Positions 35,235 through 44,872 of a DNA stretch of 64,000 nt are shown here, one piece after another. Location of the stretch: the NCBI GenBank assembly GCA_016219185.1, contig JACRBZ010000070.1, positions 26,870 through 90,869 of the forward strand. Direction: 5' to 3'. This DNA comes from Deltaproteobacteria bacterium. GTDB taxonomy: Bacteria; Desulfobacterota; Desulfobacteria; Desulfobacterales; Desulfatirhabdiaceae. The position numbers were made by a program, and so were the translations under genes. The notes beneath the pieces are model-generated. The model had not been told where the DNA came from. It searched no databases and saw only the letters and a list, made by a program, of their open reading frames with translations. Every line of letters begins with the position of its first letter. The first letter of the stretch is position 1.

Positions 35235-36515
35235 CTATGATGTTTTATCGATCATGATGCCCAGCATCGTGTCATCGACCTTGGCCATGCCCAGCTTACT
35301 GATTGCCGTCAGATTCCAGATGGTTTCCTCCGCCGTTCTTCCGATGAAGCCTTCGGTCTGCGTGATGCCGTGGTCGTTCATGGCCATGTAGGCGGCGCGG
35401 ATTGCCGAATCCGTCGAGCTGGCCACTTTCAGGGCGCATCCGGCCTTGGCGCCGTCGCAGAGCATTCCCCCCAGATCGCTGATCAGGTTATTGACGGCCA
35501 GCGTGATTTTCTTCATGTCTTTCCCGTACTGCTGATAAACGATGGCAACGGCCGCGCCGACTCCCGCAGCAATCGCGCATCCGCAAAGCGGAGACAGGTC
35601 CCCGGTAAAACATTTGATATAGCTGTTGATCAAATGGGAAAGCGCGATACTCCGAATAATCCTTGTTTCTTCGATGTGAAAAAATTCGCCGACCTTATAG
35701 GGAACCAGAATCGCCACAATCCCCTGGTTTCCGCTGCCGCCGCTGGACATCACCGGAAAGCTCAGGCCCGCCATTCGGGCGTCCGCGGCAGAGGCGGTCA
35801 GGATTTTGATGGTGGAAAACACATCTTCCTGAAGAAATCCTTTTTTCATCAAATCGGAAATGTAATAGCCCACCTTATGCAGCTTCTGGCCGGCGTCGGC
35901 GATTTCAAGGTTCATATCGATGCCGCGCCGGATTTCGCGGCGGTCTTCATCGTCCATGCCTTCGGCCAGATCCACGAATTCGGCGATGGTCATCTGTTTC
36001 AGGGCCTGTTTATAGGGCTGGCCGCCGGCGCTCTTCTCCGTCTCTTCCCCGGTAAAAATCGATTGATTGTTTTTTTCAAGAAGCACCAGATTCGTATGGG
36101 AGCCTTCCAAGACGGCCCGGGCTGAGCCCTGATCGGTTTTGACTGTCACATCGATATACAGATCCCTTCGGGTCGGATCATAGCCGATCCTGGCTTTTTT
36201 CTCCGCTATGAGTGCTCTGGCCTGCGCCAATACATCCGGGCCTGCTCCTTTCAGGATCTCCATCTTCAGTTCGGGTCTTTTAATCAAGGCGCCCAGGGTA
36301 CCTGCGATCAGATTGCCTTTTTCTCCCCCCGCATTGGGCACGGTGACGGCAAACCCGTTCTTGAAGACCCCGGGATCCACGATGATGCGGATTTCCTGAA
36401 TCGCGCCTTCTGTCTGCTGGCCGGCAATGCTTGCGGCATAGGCCACGGCGATCGGCTCGGTGCAGCCCAGTGCCGGAAAAACCTCGTGTTTCAAAACTTC
36501 CTTCAGAATATTCAA
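35235..36515 (-). CDS. cyuA: L-cysteine desulfidase family protein (CyuA/YhaM-like)
   Basis: Iron-sulfur enzyme that breaks L-cysteine into pyruvate, ammonia and sulfide. The protein has the family's conserved cysteines in PALGCTEPIAVAYA, LCGCAIAAGVGA and MLCDGAKAGC, which are thought to hold a [4Fe-4S] cluster, and VMSSGGSGNQGIVAILVP. The longest frame starts at ATG 36536. The TTG at 36515 is preferred because AAGGAG lies 7 bases before it and the protein then opens NILKEVLKHEVFPALGC, as family members do. It is the last gene of an operon with a DUF3786 protein and a hybrid kinase. The older name L-serine dehydratase/UPF0597 covers the same family. Confidence 0.88.
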   Translation of the reverse strand: MNILKEVLKHEVFPALGCTEPIAVAYAASIAGQQTEGAIQEIRIIVDPGVFKNGFAVTVPNAGGEKGNLIAGTLGALIKRPELKMEILKGAGPDVLAQARALIAEKKARIGYDPTRRDLYIDVTVKTDQGSARAVLEGSHTNLVLLEKNNQSIFTGEETEKSAGGQPYKQALKQMTIAEFVDLAEGMDDEDRREIRRGIDMNLEIADAGQKLHKVGYYISDLMKKGFLQEDVFSTIKILTASAADARMAGLSFPVMSSGGSGNQGIVAILVPYKVGEFFHIEETRIIRSIALSHLINSYIKCFTGDLSPLCGCAIAAGVGAAVAIVYQQYGKDMKKITLAVNNLISDLGGMLCDGAKAGCALKVASSTDSAIRAAYMAMNDHGITQTEGFIGRTAEETIWNLTAISKLGMAKVDDTMLGIMIDKTS

Positions 36516-36552
36516 GATCATTCTCCTTGTCGGCATTGCCGCAATCCGGCGT

Positions 36553-37185
36553 CTATTCGGTGCTTGCCGCTTTTTTCAGCCAGGTGTAAAGCAGCCTTCC
36601 GATTATGGCCAGGCATTCCGGGTCCAGATAGCTTTCGGCCCGGCGTTCAAAAAGCAGGGAACACGTTGCCGGCCAAAAGTTCCCCTGGTCATCGTCCTTG
36701 TCGTTAAACAGCAGGATGACGGGAATCCGGGGAAGCGCGTCAAACTGCACGGACAGGTCATACGCGGTCTGCACCGCGGGCGGGTAACCGCCCAAATCGC
36801 TGCATGATGCCTGTAATTGCCCGAGTTTTCCCGCGAAATGGGTGGCAATGGCCCGTTCGACATCATTTGCGAAATAGGTTGTCAGCGGACCCGAATCCTT
36901 CAGGTCTCTGAAGGCTACCCATTCGTTTTCTTTCGGATCCATATCGGGGCAAAGCAGAAGATATTTACACAAAATGACGCGAATATCAAAACCGGGCGCT
37001 TTCCCTGACGGATCCGATATGCCGTCTTTGGAAACCCGGTAATGTCTGCCGAAGAGCGGAATGATCGCTTCCTTTCCCCGCACCTGCACCCCGAGCCGAT
37101 GGGCAGCAGAATTCAGGTCTATTCCGCCAATTTGGGCCAGGTAATCCCGATAGGTCGCTTCAAAGACGGTCGCAACTGTTTTCAT
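36553..37185 (-). CDS. DUF3786 domain protein
   Basis: A 210-residue cytoplasmic protein of the DUF3786 family, common in anaerobes and of unknown function. The recognisable end part is FDALPRIPVILLFNDKDDD, followed by CSLLFERRAESYLDPECLA. In the middle WVAFRDLKDSGPLTTYFAND is also typical. It has several cysteines (CKYLLLCPD) but no clear cluster motif. It overlaps the kinase by 4 bases and precedes cyuA by 37 bases (to the preferred TTG start), so all three are probably co-expressed. Confidence 0.85.
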   Translation of the reverse strand: MKTVATVFEATYRDYLAQIGGIDLNSAAHRLGVQVRGKEAIIPLFGRHYRVSKDGISDPSGKAPGFDIRVILCKYLLLCPDMDPKENEWVAFRDLKDSGPLTTYFANDVERAIATHFAGKLGQLQASCSDLGGYPPAVQTAYDLSVQFDALPRIPVILLFNDKDDDQGNFWPATCSLLFERRAESYLDPECLAIIGRLLYTWLKKAASTE

Positions 37186-40100
37186 GATGGATGATCCTTT
37201 TTATTATCCAGTACTTCCCGTATCCTGGCGGTCAGGCCCTTCATCGAGAACGGCTTCTGGATGAAGTTGACGCCCGGATCCAGCACGCCGTGGTGGGCGA
37301 TGACATTGGCTGTGTACCCGGACATGAACAGGCGCTTGAGGTTGGGGTAACGAGACAATAAATTTCTGGCAAGATCCCTGCCGTTCATCTCGGGCATGAC
37401 CACGTCGGTCATGATCAGGTGGATTTCGCCGGGGTACGCCTCGGCCAGACGGATGGCATCGCCCGGCGTGTTTGCCGCCAGCACGGCATATCCCTGCATT
37501 TCAAGCATCATCGTGGTCATTTTCAGGATGGCCCGCTCGTCCTCCACCAGCAGGATGGTTTCATGGCCGCGCGCGGCGGGTTCACCCGGAGCTTCCTTCC
37601 GTATCTGTTCGGCCTTGCCCGCATGGCGGGGCAGATAGATCCTGAACGTTGTTCCCTGTTCCGGTTCACTGTAGACGTTGATGAAGCCGTTGTTCTGCCT
37701 GACGATGCCATAAACCGTGGCCAGGCCAAGACCGGTGCCTTTACCCATTTCCTTGGTCGTGAAGAACGGCTCGAAGATGTGGGCCTGTGTTTCCTTATCC
37801 ATGCCGCAGCCGTTGTCGCTCACGGCCAGCATCGCATACTCTCCGGGCGTAAAGCCCGGGTGCGCCACGCAGTAATCCGCATCAAAGAAGCTGTTTCCCG
37901 TCTCAATAGTCATTTTACCGATGCCCGAGATCGCGTCCCGGGCATTGACGCTCAGGTTGGCCAGGATCTGGTCGATCTGGGACGGGTCCACATTGACCTG
38001 CCACGGGTTCTTGCCCGGCAGCCAGGCCAGATCGATATCTTCGCCGATGAGGCGCCGCAGCATCTTGAGCATCCCTTCCACGGTCTCATTCAGGTCCAGG
38101 GTCCGGGGGGCGATGGTCTGCTTGCGGGCAAAGGCCAGCAGTTGCCGGGTAAGATCAACGGAGCGATTGGCAGCCTTACGGATTTCTTCCAGGTCGGCAT
38201 GGAGCGGCTGGGCCGGGTTCACCCGGTTCAGGGCCATCTCCGCATGGCCGAGGATAATTCCCAGCATGTTGTTGAAATCGTGGGCCACACCGCCCGCCAG
38301 ACGGCCCACAGACTCCATCTTCTGGGCCTGCTGAAGCTGGGCTTCGAGTCCGGCTTTCTCTTTTTCGGCCTGTTTGCGCTCGGTAATGTCGCGATTGCTG
38401 GCCCGCCGGCCCAGAAATGTCCCATCGCGGCCGCGCACGATGCGGCAGACATGAGCAATCCAGCGTTCTTCACCGGACCGCGAGAAGATGCGGACTTCTT
38501 GCTCGTATGATTCAGGACCCGGACTGATGACGCCCATATGATGGACGAATTGATCGCGGTCATCCGGATGGATGATGGTCTTCAGCAGATCAGGGTTTTT
38601 TTCGAATTCCCCGGCCCGATAGCCCGTTATCCGCTCGCATGCGGGGGAACAGTAGATGAAACGCCGGTCGGGGCTCATCCAGTACTCCCAGTCATACGTA
38701 AAGTCCGCTACCGTTCGATACCGCTCCTCGCTCTTCTGTAGCGCTTCTTCCGCCTGTTTACGATCGGTGATCACATCGAACACAGCCACGAAATGCTCGT
38801 GAGCCGGACTATACACCGAAATCGAGAACCACATCCGCAAGGCTTTTACGAATATTTCGAAACGTTCCGGCCGGCCGGTCATGGCGACTCGGCCATAGAT
38901 TTCTAAAAGCCGCGGGTCAGCCTCACGGATGCCCGGGATAACCTCGGTGACTTTTCTGCCGACCACATCTTTAAGTCCGGTCAGCGACTCAAAGGCATCA
39001 TTAACCGCCAGGTAAATGAAATCCCGGGGTTTTCCGTCCTTGAACAACATCCGGCAATAGGCAAAACCGTTCAACATGTTTTCGAACAAGGAACGATAGA
39101 GTTTCTCGCTCTCCCGTAGTGCCTCCTCCGCCTGTTTGCGCTCGGTGATATCCTGGATAATGGAATAGAGAAGGCCCTTTCCAGCGGTCTCGATCTTGTT
39201 GCTGAACACCTCTACGTCCCGGATGGAGCCGTCCGCCCTTCGGTGGCGAAATTCGAACCTGGCGGACTTCGACAATACGACTTTCTCCATTATGGCCTTT
39301 ACGGCTTCGGGAGGCAGCGTGTTGATCTGCTGAATGCGCATCTGCCTGAGTTCCTCAATCGTCCACCCATAAAACCGGACAGCCGCATCATTGGCGTCAA
39401 TGATGGTCCCTGTATCCGGATCAATGACCAGTTTGACCGCGGTGTGGCATTTAAACAGCTTTCGGAACCGCTCCTCGCTTTCACGCAGCGCCTCCTCGGT
39501 CTGACGTTGCAACAGGGCAATGGCCAGACTGTCGGCCATTCTTTCGAAATGAGCAATCAAACCGGGAGTGAACCGGTTCGGACGGTGGTCGTTGAATTGC
39601 AGCAATCCGAAAACCTGATGACCGGCGCGAAGCGGAATCAGGGCCACGGATTCGTATCCCATGCCATTGCACCGGTTGCGTGTGCGGGCCTGACGATCGG
39701 CTTCGGTGGTGGTGGCGAGAAGAGCGGTGGTGGTGTTGGACCAGAAACTCCCATGAGCGGTAAAAAAAGGCTTGGCGGGATTGAACCGGCCACACAGGAT
39801 GTTGCCGCACATGCACTCGAGTACGGGCTTTCCAGCATTATCGTGCAAGATTTTGCCGTCCGGGCCGTACGCGCAGAGGTGGTTTTCCTGGTAAACAAAG
39901 GCAGTTGGAAAACCACGGGTCTCGTAATACGGATAATCGTCCCCGGCACGCAGGCGGATGCCGACGGCTTCGCACCCCGACCAGTCATGCAGGGAAGTGG
40001 TCAGATCCGACATGAGTTTGCGGAAATCGCTCGGCGTGTTGATCAGTACAATCAAGCGCGCCGTCAACTCACGCCCATCCTCCCGGAACTTGCGCTCGGT

Positions 40101-40640
40101 GATGTCGCTCAGCACGACGCGGCACACGGGCACGCCGCCGGTATCCCGTGCAATGGTTGCCGCCAGATGCGCCCAGAATGCCGTTCCGTCCATTTTCACC
40201 ATCCGCAGCTCGCATGTCTGAGGTTTGCCGGTCTCAAAGAGCAGTTTGCGGTGCAGGTAGTAGATATCCTGGTCTTCCTTATGGATGAACCGGCTGATCG
40301 GCTGCTTGATCAGCACGTCTTGGGCCACGCCCAGCAAGTCGGCGGCGATGAGGTTGGTCTCCAGAATAAGCCCTTGCTCGCTGATGGTATAAAAGCCCAC
40401 GGGTGCCAGGTTATAAAAGTCGAAATAACGCGCCCGCGCCGCATCCAGTTCCGTTTGCGCCGTGCGCAGTTCCTCGTTCTGCGTCTCCACCTCGATCTGA
40501 TGCAACCGAAGTTCGTGGAGCATCTGCCGGGTTTCTTCGGGCGACAGGGATTCATGGTTTTCAGTCATCTTAGCGGTTTTTTCCTCCGCCTGCCAGCGCA
40601 ACTTACTTACCTGGTTTGAAAAAGTCTCTTTTTCAGCCAT
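37182..40640 (-). CDS. Soluble PAS/GAF hybrid histidine kinase
   Basis: An 1152-residue sensor kinase with no membrane segment, so it senses a cytoplasmic signal. In order: N-terminal coiled coil (about 25-70), PAS (about 73-195), a GAF domain (about 200-385) with an insertion rich in cysteine ([15 protein letters not shown]), three further PAS domains (about 395-770), a HisKA domain with the phospho-His near 787 ([18 protein letters not shown]), HATPase_c ([20 protein letters not shown]) and a C-terminal receiver with D1079 ([15 protein letters not shown]). AAAGGA lies 8 bases before the ATG. It heads the operon with DUF3786 and cysteine desulfidase. The four cysteines in the GAF insertion could bind metal or act as a thiol switch (inference). 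Confidence 0.94.
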   Translation of the reverse strand: MAEKETFSNQVSKLRWQAEEKTAKMTENHESLSPEETRQMLHELRLHQIEVETQNEELRTAQTELDAARARYFDFYNLAPVGFYTISEQGLILETNLIAADLLGVAQDVLIKQPISRFIHKEDQDIYYLHRKLLFETGKPQTCELRMVKMDGTAFWAHLAATIARDTGGVPVCRVVLSDITERKFREDGRELTARLIVLINTPSDFRKLMSDLTTSLHDWSGCEAVGIRLRAGDDYPYYETRGFPTAFVYQENHLCAYGPDGKILHDNAGKPVLECMCGNILCGRFNPAKPFFTAHGSFWSNTTTALLATTTEADRQARTRNRCNGMGYESVALIPLRAGHQVFGLLQFNDHRPNRFTPGLIAHFERMADSLAIALLQRQTEEALRESEERFRKLFKCHTAVKLVIDPDTGTIIDANDAAVRFYGWTIEELRQMRIQQINTLPPEAVKAIMEKVVLSKSARFEFRHRRADGSIRDVEVFSNKIETAGKGLLYSIIQDITERKQAEEALRESEKLYRSLFENMLNGFAYCRMLFKDGKPRDFIYLAVNDAFESLTGLKDVVGRKVTEVIPGIREADPRLLEIYGRVAMTGRPERFEIFVKALRMWFSISVYSPAHEHFVAVFDVITDRKQAEEALQKSEERYRTVADFTYDWEYWMSPDRRFIYCSPACERITGYRAGEFEKNPDLLKTIIHPDDRDQFVHHMGVISPGPESYEQEVRIFSRSGEERWIAHVCRIVRGRDGTFLGRRASNRDITERKQAEKEKAGLEAQLQQAQKMESVGRLAGGVAHDFNNMLGIILGHAEMALNRVNPAQPLHADLEEIRKAANRSVDLTRQLLAFARKQTIAPRTLDLNETVEGMLKMLRRLIGEDIDLAWLPGKNPWQVNVDPSQIDQILANLSVNARDAISGIGKMTIETGNSFFDADYCVAHPGFTPGEYAMLAVSDNGCGMDKETQAHIFEPFFTTKEMGKGTGLGLATVYGIVRQNNGFINVYSEPEQGTTFRIYLPRHAGKAEQIRKEAPGEPAARGHETILLVEDERAILKMTTMMLEMQGYAVLAANTPGDAIRLAEAYPGEIHLIMTDVVMPEMNGRDLARNLLSRYPNLKRLFMSGYTANVIAHHGVLDPGVNFIQKPFSMKGLTARIREVLDNKKDHPS

Positions 40641-41123
40641 TGTCTTGATCCTTTAATCGTCTCTCCACCGGAGTCATGGCGCTTGCCCGGATGCGTATAG
40701 CTGCTGTCAGCAACGTCATTCAGCGCCTCTCTCACCGTCACGGCCAGATCATCAAGTAAATGGGCTTCATCAGACACAAATAACACGATCAAAATGGTAT
40801 TTCAAGAAGGTTGCCAAATAGAGATAGCCAGAAAGCCAATATCAGGGAACGACATAAGATGCTGATACTTGACAGGTCGATCTTGTTTTGTGGACAACCA
40901 GGCGAGACTTTTATGAGAAAGGAGCAGAAAAGCCAAACAAAGTGGTAAAATTTTGGGGACGGGCAAATACAAAAGCGTTGAGAGTGATTGACTTTCTTTT
41001 GCCCATGATGAAAATATGGATATAAACTCGGGTACCTCATCCGGTAATTGCCTGAACGCGCGCAAACTGGTATAGATGACGATGCATGCGTTCTAAAACC
41101 CAATAAATAACACAGGTGATCTC
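40641..41123. other. Intergenic region, no gene supported
   Basis: A gap of about 480 bases between the divergent kinase and the small membrane protein gene. Short frames on the minus strand have no ribosome-binding site or family resemblance. No promoter, hairpin or repeat stood out. Confidence 0.4.
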
Positions 41124-41378
41124 TTGAGCAAAAGACAACTGACGATTCGCTATATCATTTTTTACATTTTGTTTTTACCCGACTCCTGGCAAGTCCTGAC
41201 CGGATTCATCGCCGCATATTTTCTAACCCCTCTTGTCGGCTTGCCAGGCATGGGATACGGCGGCAGGGCCATGCTTTTTATCATGATCGCCACCATCGGA
41301 TATGTTGTTTCCGCTGTACCGGCCCGCTGGGCCACCCGGATTTTAATAAAATGGATTCTGGGCGAAAAACGACCCTGA
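41124..41378 (+). CDS. Small two-helix membrane protein
   Basis: An 84-residue protein starting at TTG with AGGTGAT close before it. It has two hydrophobic stretches (IIFYILFLPDSWQVLTGFIA and AMLFIMIATIGYVVSAVPA) and a basic tail (KWILGEKRP). I do not recognise a family. It is isolated, followed by repeats, and is not obviously linked to a neighbour. The coding call rests on composition and the start site. Confidence 0.55.
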   Translation: MSKRQLTIRYIIFYILFLPDSWQVLTGFIAAYFLTPLVGLPGMGYGGRAMLFIMIATIGYVVSAVPARWATRILIKWILGEKRP

Positions 41379-41440
41379 CCGGTTAATCCCCCGCTCTCAT
41401 TGCCAAACAGGGTCGGGCGGTGTTAAGTTTTATGATCCCC

Positions 41441-41520
41441 CCTTTGGAAAGGGGGGCCAGGGGGGATTTCTGATGGATAGCCTGCAAAAAATCCCCCTCA
41501 GTCCCCCTTTCCCAAAGAGG
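41441..41520. repeat. Long imperfect inverted repeat of C- and G-runs
   Basis: The left arm runs CTTTGGAAAGGGGGGCC and on to GGGGGGATTT; the right arm runs AAATCCCCCTCAGTCCCCC and on to CCCAAAG. The arms are about 30 bases each around a loop of about 18 bases. Such C- and G-run palindromes are often found many times in a genome, so this is probably a dispersed repeat rather than a regulatory site of one gene. Confidence 0.65.
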
Positions 41521-41621
41521 GAAGGTATGATTTTCATATCTATGGGTGAATGCACGGTGATTTATGACCGTTTACGAAGCCATTAATTGTAATATTGACG
41601 AACTCGTAAAAAGCTATGTGA

Positions 41622-41668
41622 CGCCGCTGTGCGGCGCTGTATCAGAGAATAACTTCGAGGAAGTTATT
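41622..41668. repeat. Pair of hairpins next to the MITE-like repeat
   Basis: CGCCGC-TGT-GCGGCG (41622-41636) and AATAACTTC-GAG-GAAGTTATT (41648-41668) are perfect stems. Left of them GAACTCGTAAAAAGC near 41600 resembles the left end, and TTTACGAAGCCAT near 41567 resembles the right end, of the repeat at 41685-41810. The whole stretch from about 41560 looks like nested repeat debris. Confidence 0.5.
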
Positions 41669-41684
41669 TGGAAGTCAAAATTGG

Positions 41685-41810
41685 GATGGCAAAGTAAAAA
41701 GCTCCAGATGCGAGGCGCGCAAATCCTGAGGAATGAGGCGTACTTTTGCGTACGCCGCAATGACGAAGGATGTAGCGCAACGAAGCAGATGGACTTTTTA
41801 CGAAGCCATC
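41685..41810. repeat. MITE-like dispersed repeat, copy B
   Basis: A 126-base element nearly identical to the one at 13270-13394 over its inner part (for example GATGCGAGGCGCGCAAATCC and GCAACGAAGCAGATGGAC). Imperfect terminal inverted repeats of about 20 bases (GATGGCAAAGTAAAAAG; right end CTTTTTACGAAGCCATC). The inner hairpin is perfect here: GGCGTAC-TTTTGC-GTACGCC. Its last two bases are part of the amtB stop codon. Confidence 0.8.
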
Positions 41811-43140
41811 AATATTCCTGCATGTAGCCGTAGCCTTGTTCCCCATGAATGGACCGGTCGAGTCCGGCCTGCTCCGATTCTGAAGCAATGCGGAAACCGA
41901 CTGTTTTTTCCACGAGCCAGCAGATTGCAAAGGTACCGACCACGGCAAACAGAATGGTAACGCCGATGCCCATCAACTGAATTCCGAGCTGATCCCAGAT
42001 TGTCCAGACTTTTCCGACAGCACTCGCGGCGCTCTGCATCCAACTGTCTCTGATGAAAAAAGAGAGCAGAATTATTCCCAGACCGCTTCCGACGCCGTGT
42101 ATGCCGAAACAGTCCAGGCTGTCGTCATAGCCGATCTTTGATTTGGCGACCAGTGCGTAAAAGCAGATAATGGAGGAAAGCGCGCCCAAAACAATGGCAC
42201 CGGACGGCATGACCACACCGGCAGCCGGGGTGATGACGACCAGGCCGGCCAGAATACCGGAAGCAAACCCCAGGGCCGTGGCCTTTCGAAACTTGATGGC
42301 TTCGATGATGAGCCAGGTCAGGGCGCCGCTGGCCGCTGAAACCTGAGTCATGGTCAGGGCTCTGGCCGTATCCAGGCCGCTGTGAACCGTGGAGCCGGCA
42401 TTGAACCCGAACCAGCCGACCCACAGAAGGCCGGCGCCCGTCAGTGTCATGACCAGATTGTTCGGTGCCATGGGGGTTTTGGGAAAACCTAGTCTGGGGC
42501 CGAGAAAAATTGCCACAATCAGGGCGCTGAATCCCGCGGAAACGTGAATCACCAGGCCGCCTGCCAGATCGATGACGCCGGCTGCCCCCGCGGTGAAAAG
42601 CCATCCGTCGGAAGCCCAGACCCAGTGGCACAACGGACAGTAAATGCAAAGCATCCACAGAACGATAAACGCGATATAGCCCCGAAAATACACCCGTTCG
42701 GCCAAAGCGCCGCTGATCAGGGCCGGCGCAATGATTGCGAATTTGCCCTGGAACATGGCCAGGACATATTCCGGCACTCCCTTTACAATTGTGTCATCAA
42801 TTCCCTTCAGGAAAAAATAATCATTGTTCCATCCTGCAAAACCTCCCAGGATATTGGATCCGAATGCGATGCTGTAACCGCAGATCACCCAGAGGACGCC
42901 AATGACCGCCATGGCTACAAAACTATGCATCATGGTGCTGAGTACGTTCTTGGTTCTTACCAGCCCCCCGTAAAACATCGCCAGGCCCGGGACCATCAGC
43001 AATACCAGGGCGGTTGAGGTCAGCATCCATGCCGTGGTTCCCGAATCCACGGGCGCGGCTTCAATTGCATGCGCAACCATCGGGAATACTTCAATAATAC
43101 CAGAAATAACAGCAGTAAACCAAAATTTTTTCTTCATCAT
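41809..43140 (-). CDS. amtB: Ammonium transporter AmtB
   Basis: Inner-membrane ammonium channel of the Amt/Rh family. The protein of about 443 residues has a cleavable signal peptide (FWFTAVISGIIEVFPMVAHA), as many Amt proteins do, then about eleven helices. Family motifs include LVLLMVPGLAMFYGGLVRTK, LIVAIFLGPRLGFP and GWFGFNAGSTVHSG. GGGAG lies just before ATG 43140 and ATG 43137; either may start it. No glnK or glnB gene lies next to it, which is unusual; a repeat abuts its stop codon. It has a sigma-54 promoter, in line with expression under nitrogen limitation. Confidence 0.95.
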   Translation of the reverse strand: MMKKKFWFTAVISGIIEVFPMVAHAIEAAPVDSGTTAWMLTSTALVLLMVPGLAMFYGGLVRTKNVLSTMMHSFVAMAVIGVLWVICGYSIAFGSNILGGFAGWNNDYFFLKGIDDTIVKGVPEYVLAMFQGKFAIIAPALISGALAERVYFRGYIAFIVLWMLCIYCPLCHWVWASDGWLFTAGAAGVIDLAGGLVIHVSAGFSALIVAIFLGPRLGFPKTPMAPNNLVMTLTGAGLLWVGWFGFNAGSTVHSGLDTARALTMTQVSAASGALTWLIIEAIKFRKATALGFASGILAGLVVITPAAGVVMPSGAIVLGALSSIICFYALVAKSKIGYDDSLDCFGIHGVGSGLGIILLSFFIRDSWMQSAASAVGKVWTIWDQLGIQLMGIGVTILFAVVGTFAICWLVEKTVGFRIASESEQAGLDRSIHGEQGYGYMQEY

Positions 43141-43197
43141 TTCTCCCAATTGTTAAGGTCATTTTTCAAACAGTGCCCAGAGATTGCATCAATGCAA

Positions 43198-43214
43198 TGC
43201 AATACAAATGCCAC
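43198..43214 (-). promoter_or_regulatory. Sigma-54 promoter for amtB
   Basis: On the minus strand the site reads GTGGCATTTGTATTGCA: GG and GC are separated by exactly 10 bases, with TGGCAT at -24 and TTGCA at -12, close to the consensus. The start codon lies 58 bases from the -12 GC. NtrC is the likely activator, from the gene served (inference). Confidence 0.8.
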
Positions 43215-43310
43215 GCCCATTCGAAAGTGAATATTTAATATTCTATTATCATATTAGAATGATAGTATTGAATTTTCTCAATGATGACCGTGTGGTGAGA
43301 AATTTATAAC

Positions 43311-43458
43311 TTACAAATATGTTATTTTATAGGGCTTGAAAAATTCATTATTGTCATAAAAATCGTTTTTAACTGAAATTCTATTTTTGAGGTAAAAATT
43401 CTAATATTACAAATATGTCGTTTTATGGACCTCAAAAAAATTCATTATTGTCATAAAA
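43311..43458. repeat. Two-copy direct repeat of about 52 bases upstream of amtB
   Basis: Copies at 43311-43361 and 43407-43458, 96 bases apart start to start. Each begins TTACAAATATGT and ends AATTCATTATTGTCATAAAA, with a more variable centre. They lie about 100-250 bases upstream of the amtB sigma-54 promoter and 190-340 bases before the AI-2E gene, in an AT-rich gap with no gene. Enhancer sites or a tandem duplication are both possible. Confidence 0.65.
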
Positions 43459-43647
43459 GCGTGTTGCCATTCAGGAGGCGAAAAGACCCTGAATAGCTCG
43501 AAACAGCAGGGGCTGAATGTGTCGGCTTCGACTTTTTTATTCCGACTTCCGACGCATGAATAATTATCTTCTTTCTTGATTATGTGAATTTGCAATGATA
43601 CGAAAAACATTATTCATTGTTTATAAGCGTAGGAGAAGGAGTCGGGA

Positions 43648-44751
43648 ATGCTTGAAGGATCAGGTGTCAAGAAACTGTTTGCCAATAACTGGGAAAAGAT
43701 GGCCCTCTGGGCCATTCTCATCGGACTTTTTTATCTGCTTAAGCCTTTTTTTCTGCTGATTTTTGAGACGTTTCTGATCACCTACAGCACGAAGATCGTT
43801 ATTCAATGGGCGGTGAATCGCCTGAAGATGAACTACCGGCTGGCAGCCGTGATCGTTTTCTTGCTGTTCGTGACGCTCCTGGGAGCGACCAGCGCATGGA
43901 TCGCGCCCAAACTCATTCTCGAGTCCAACCGCATCGTAAAGGATTTTACCGGCAGCGGCGATCAGCAGACCCGGGAGAAGATCAACGGTTTCGTGGAAAG
44001 CATTGTCATCAAGGTGGTGGGAGAGGAAAAGGCCCAGACCATCATTGATTCCGATGAATATACGGCAATGATGGAAGTCCTGAAGACCGAGTCCACAATC
44101 GCGGTTAAAGCGGCCCTGCCGCGAATTCTTGAAACCCTTATTCACATGGTCAAGTTCTGCTGGGAAATCCTGTTCACCCTGATATTGGCCATTATCTTTT
44201 CCTTCATTCTGGTCATGGACTGGCAGAGAATCGCCGGGAAAATGAAAGAGCTGGAAAAGAGCCGGATCCGATCCTTTTATATCGGCGCCGCGCCGCATCT
44301 TCGTGCCTTTGCCGACGTTCTGGGAAAGGCCTTTACAGCCCAGGCCATTATCGCAATCTGCAACACGCTGCTGACCGCAGCCGGCATCTGGTTCTTTCAG
44401 ATGCCGAACATTGCGCTGATCATGACCGTCGTCTTTCTCTGCGGGTTCATTCCCATTGTGGGAACCTTTCTAAGCTCCATTCCGATAATGATTTTCGGCA
44501 TTCAGACCGGCGGGCTTCTGCTGGTTTTTAAACTCATGATCCTGATAGCCATTGTTCACGCTTTTGAAGCCTATGTGCTCAATCCGAAGATAACGGGAAA
44601 CGTGCTGCATGTGCATCCGATCCTGGTGCTGGTCCTGCTTCTGGTCGGAGAACGTTTTTTCGGCATCTGGGGAATGGTTGTCGGGGTTCCCATCGGGTAT
44701 TATGTCATCAGCGTTCTGACGATGAAGGACGAAAGCATTGCGTCCGTCTGA
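43648..44751 (+). CDS. AI-2E family transporter (PerM/YdiK-like)
   Basis: A 367-residue inner-membrane protein of the AI-2 exporter-like family. Membrane segments occur near the N-terminus (LWAILIGLFYLLKPFFLLIF), then a soluble periplasmic or cytoplasmic insert of about 100 residues (ILESNRIVKDFTGSGDQQT), then a cluster of helices with the family hallmarks CGFIPIVGTFLSSIP and LNPKITGNVLHVHPILVLV. GGAGAAGGAG lies before the ATG. Members transport varied substrates, including Na+/H+ exchange in some, so the family name should not be read as AI-2 export. Stands alone before two kinases. Confidence 0.88.
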   Translation: MLEGSGVKKLFANNWEKMALWAILIGLFYLLKPFFLLIFETFLITYSTKIVIQWAVNRLKMNYRLAAVIVFLLFVTLLGATSAWIAPKLILESNRIVKDFTGSGDQQTREKINGFVESIVIKVVGEEKAQTIIDSDEYTAMMEVLKTESTIAVKAALPRILETLIHMVKFCWEILFTLILAIIFSFILVMDWQRIAGKMKELEKSRIRSFYIGAAPHLRAFADVLGKAFTAQAIIAICNTLLTAAGIWFFQMPNIALIMTVVFLCGFIPIVGTFLSSIPIMIFGIQTGGLLLVFKLMILIAIVHAFEAYVLNPKITGNVLHVHPILVLVLLLVGERFFGIWGMVVGVPIGYYVISVLTMKDESIASV

Positions 44752-44820
44752 TCAACATAGGACCTCGCCGGATGGGAAATTGCCGGTAAAAACATTTTAC
44801 TGATTTTAGTTGAGAAATTT

Positions 44821-44840
44821 TTAAGATCTTAATGCATTAA
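44821..44840. promoter_or_regulatory. Two overlapping perfect 12-bp palindromes
   Basis: TTAAGATCTTAA (44821-44832) and TTAATGCATTAA (44829-44840) share four bases. They lie 33-52 bases before the preferred start of the following kinase gene. Candidate operator; no known regulator is assigned. Confidence 0.4.
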
Positions 44841-44872
44841 AAAATTTGATCATGGCACCGGAGACGTCGAGT

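Noticed and set aside
37419..40619. Long plus-strand frames (363 and 458 codons) opposite the hybrid kinase
   Set aside because: The minus strand encodes continuous PAS, GAF, HisKA, HATPase and receiver domains; the plus-strand translations resemble nothing.
40607..40792. A 61-codon minus-strand frame overlapping the start of the hybrid kinase gene
   Set aside because: No ribosome-binding site or resemblance, and the kinase has its own good start inside it.
41564..41827. An 87-codon plus-strand frame downstream of amtB
   Set aside because: It lies over the dispersed repeat and its hairpins, and the matching part of the other copy is not coding, so it is a product of repeat sequence.
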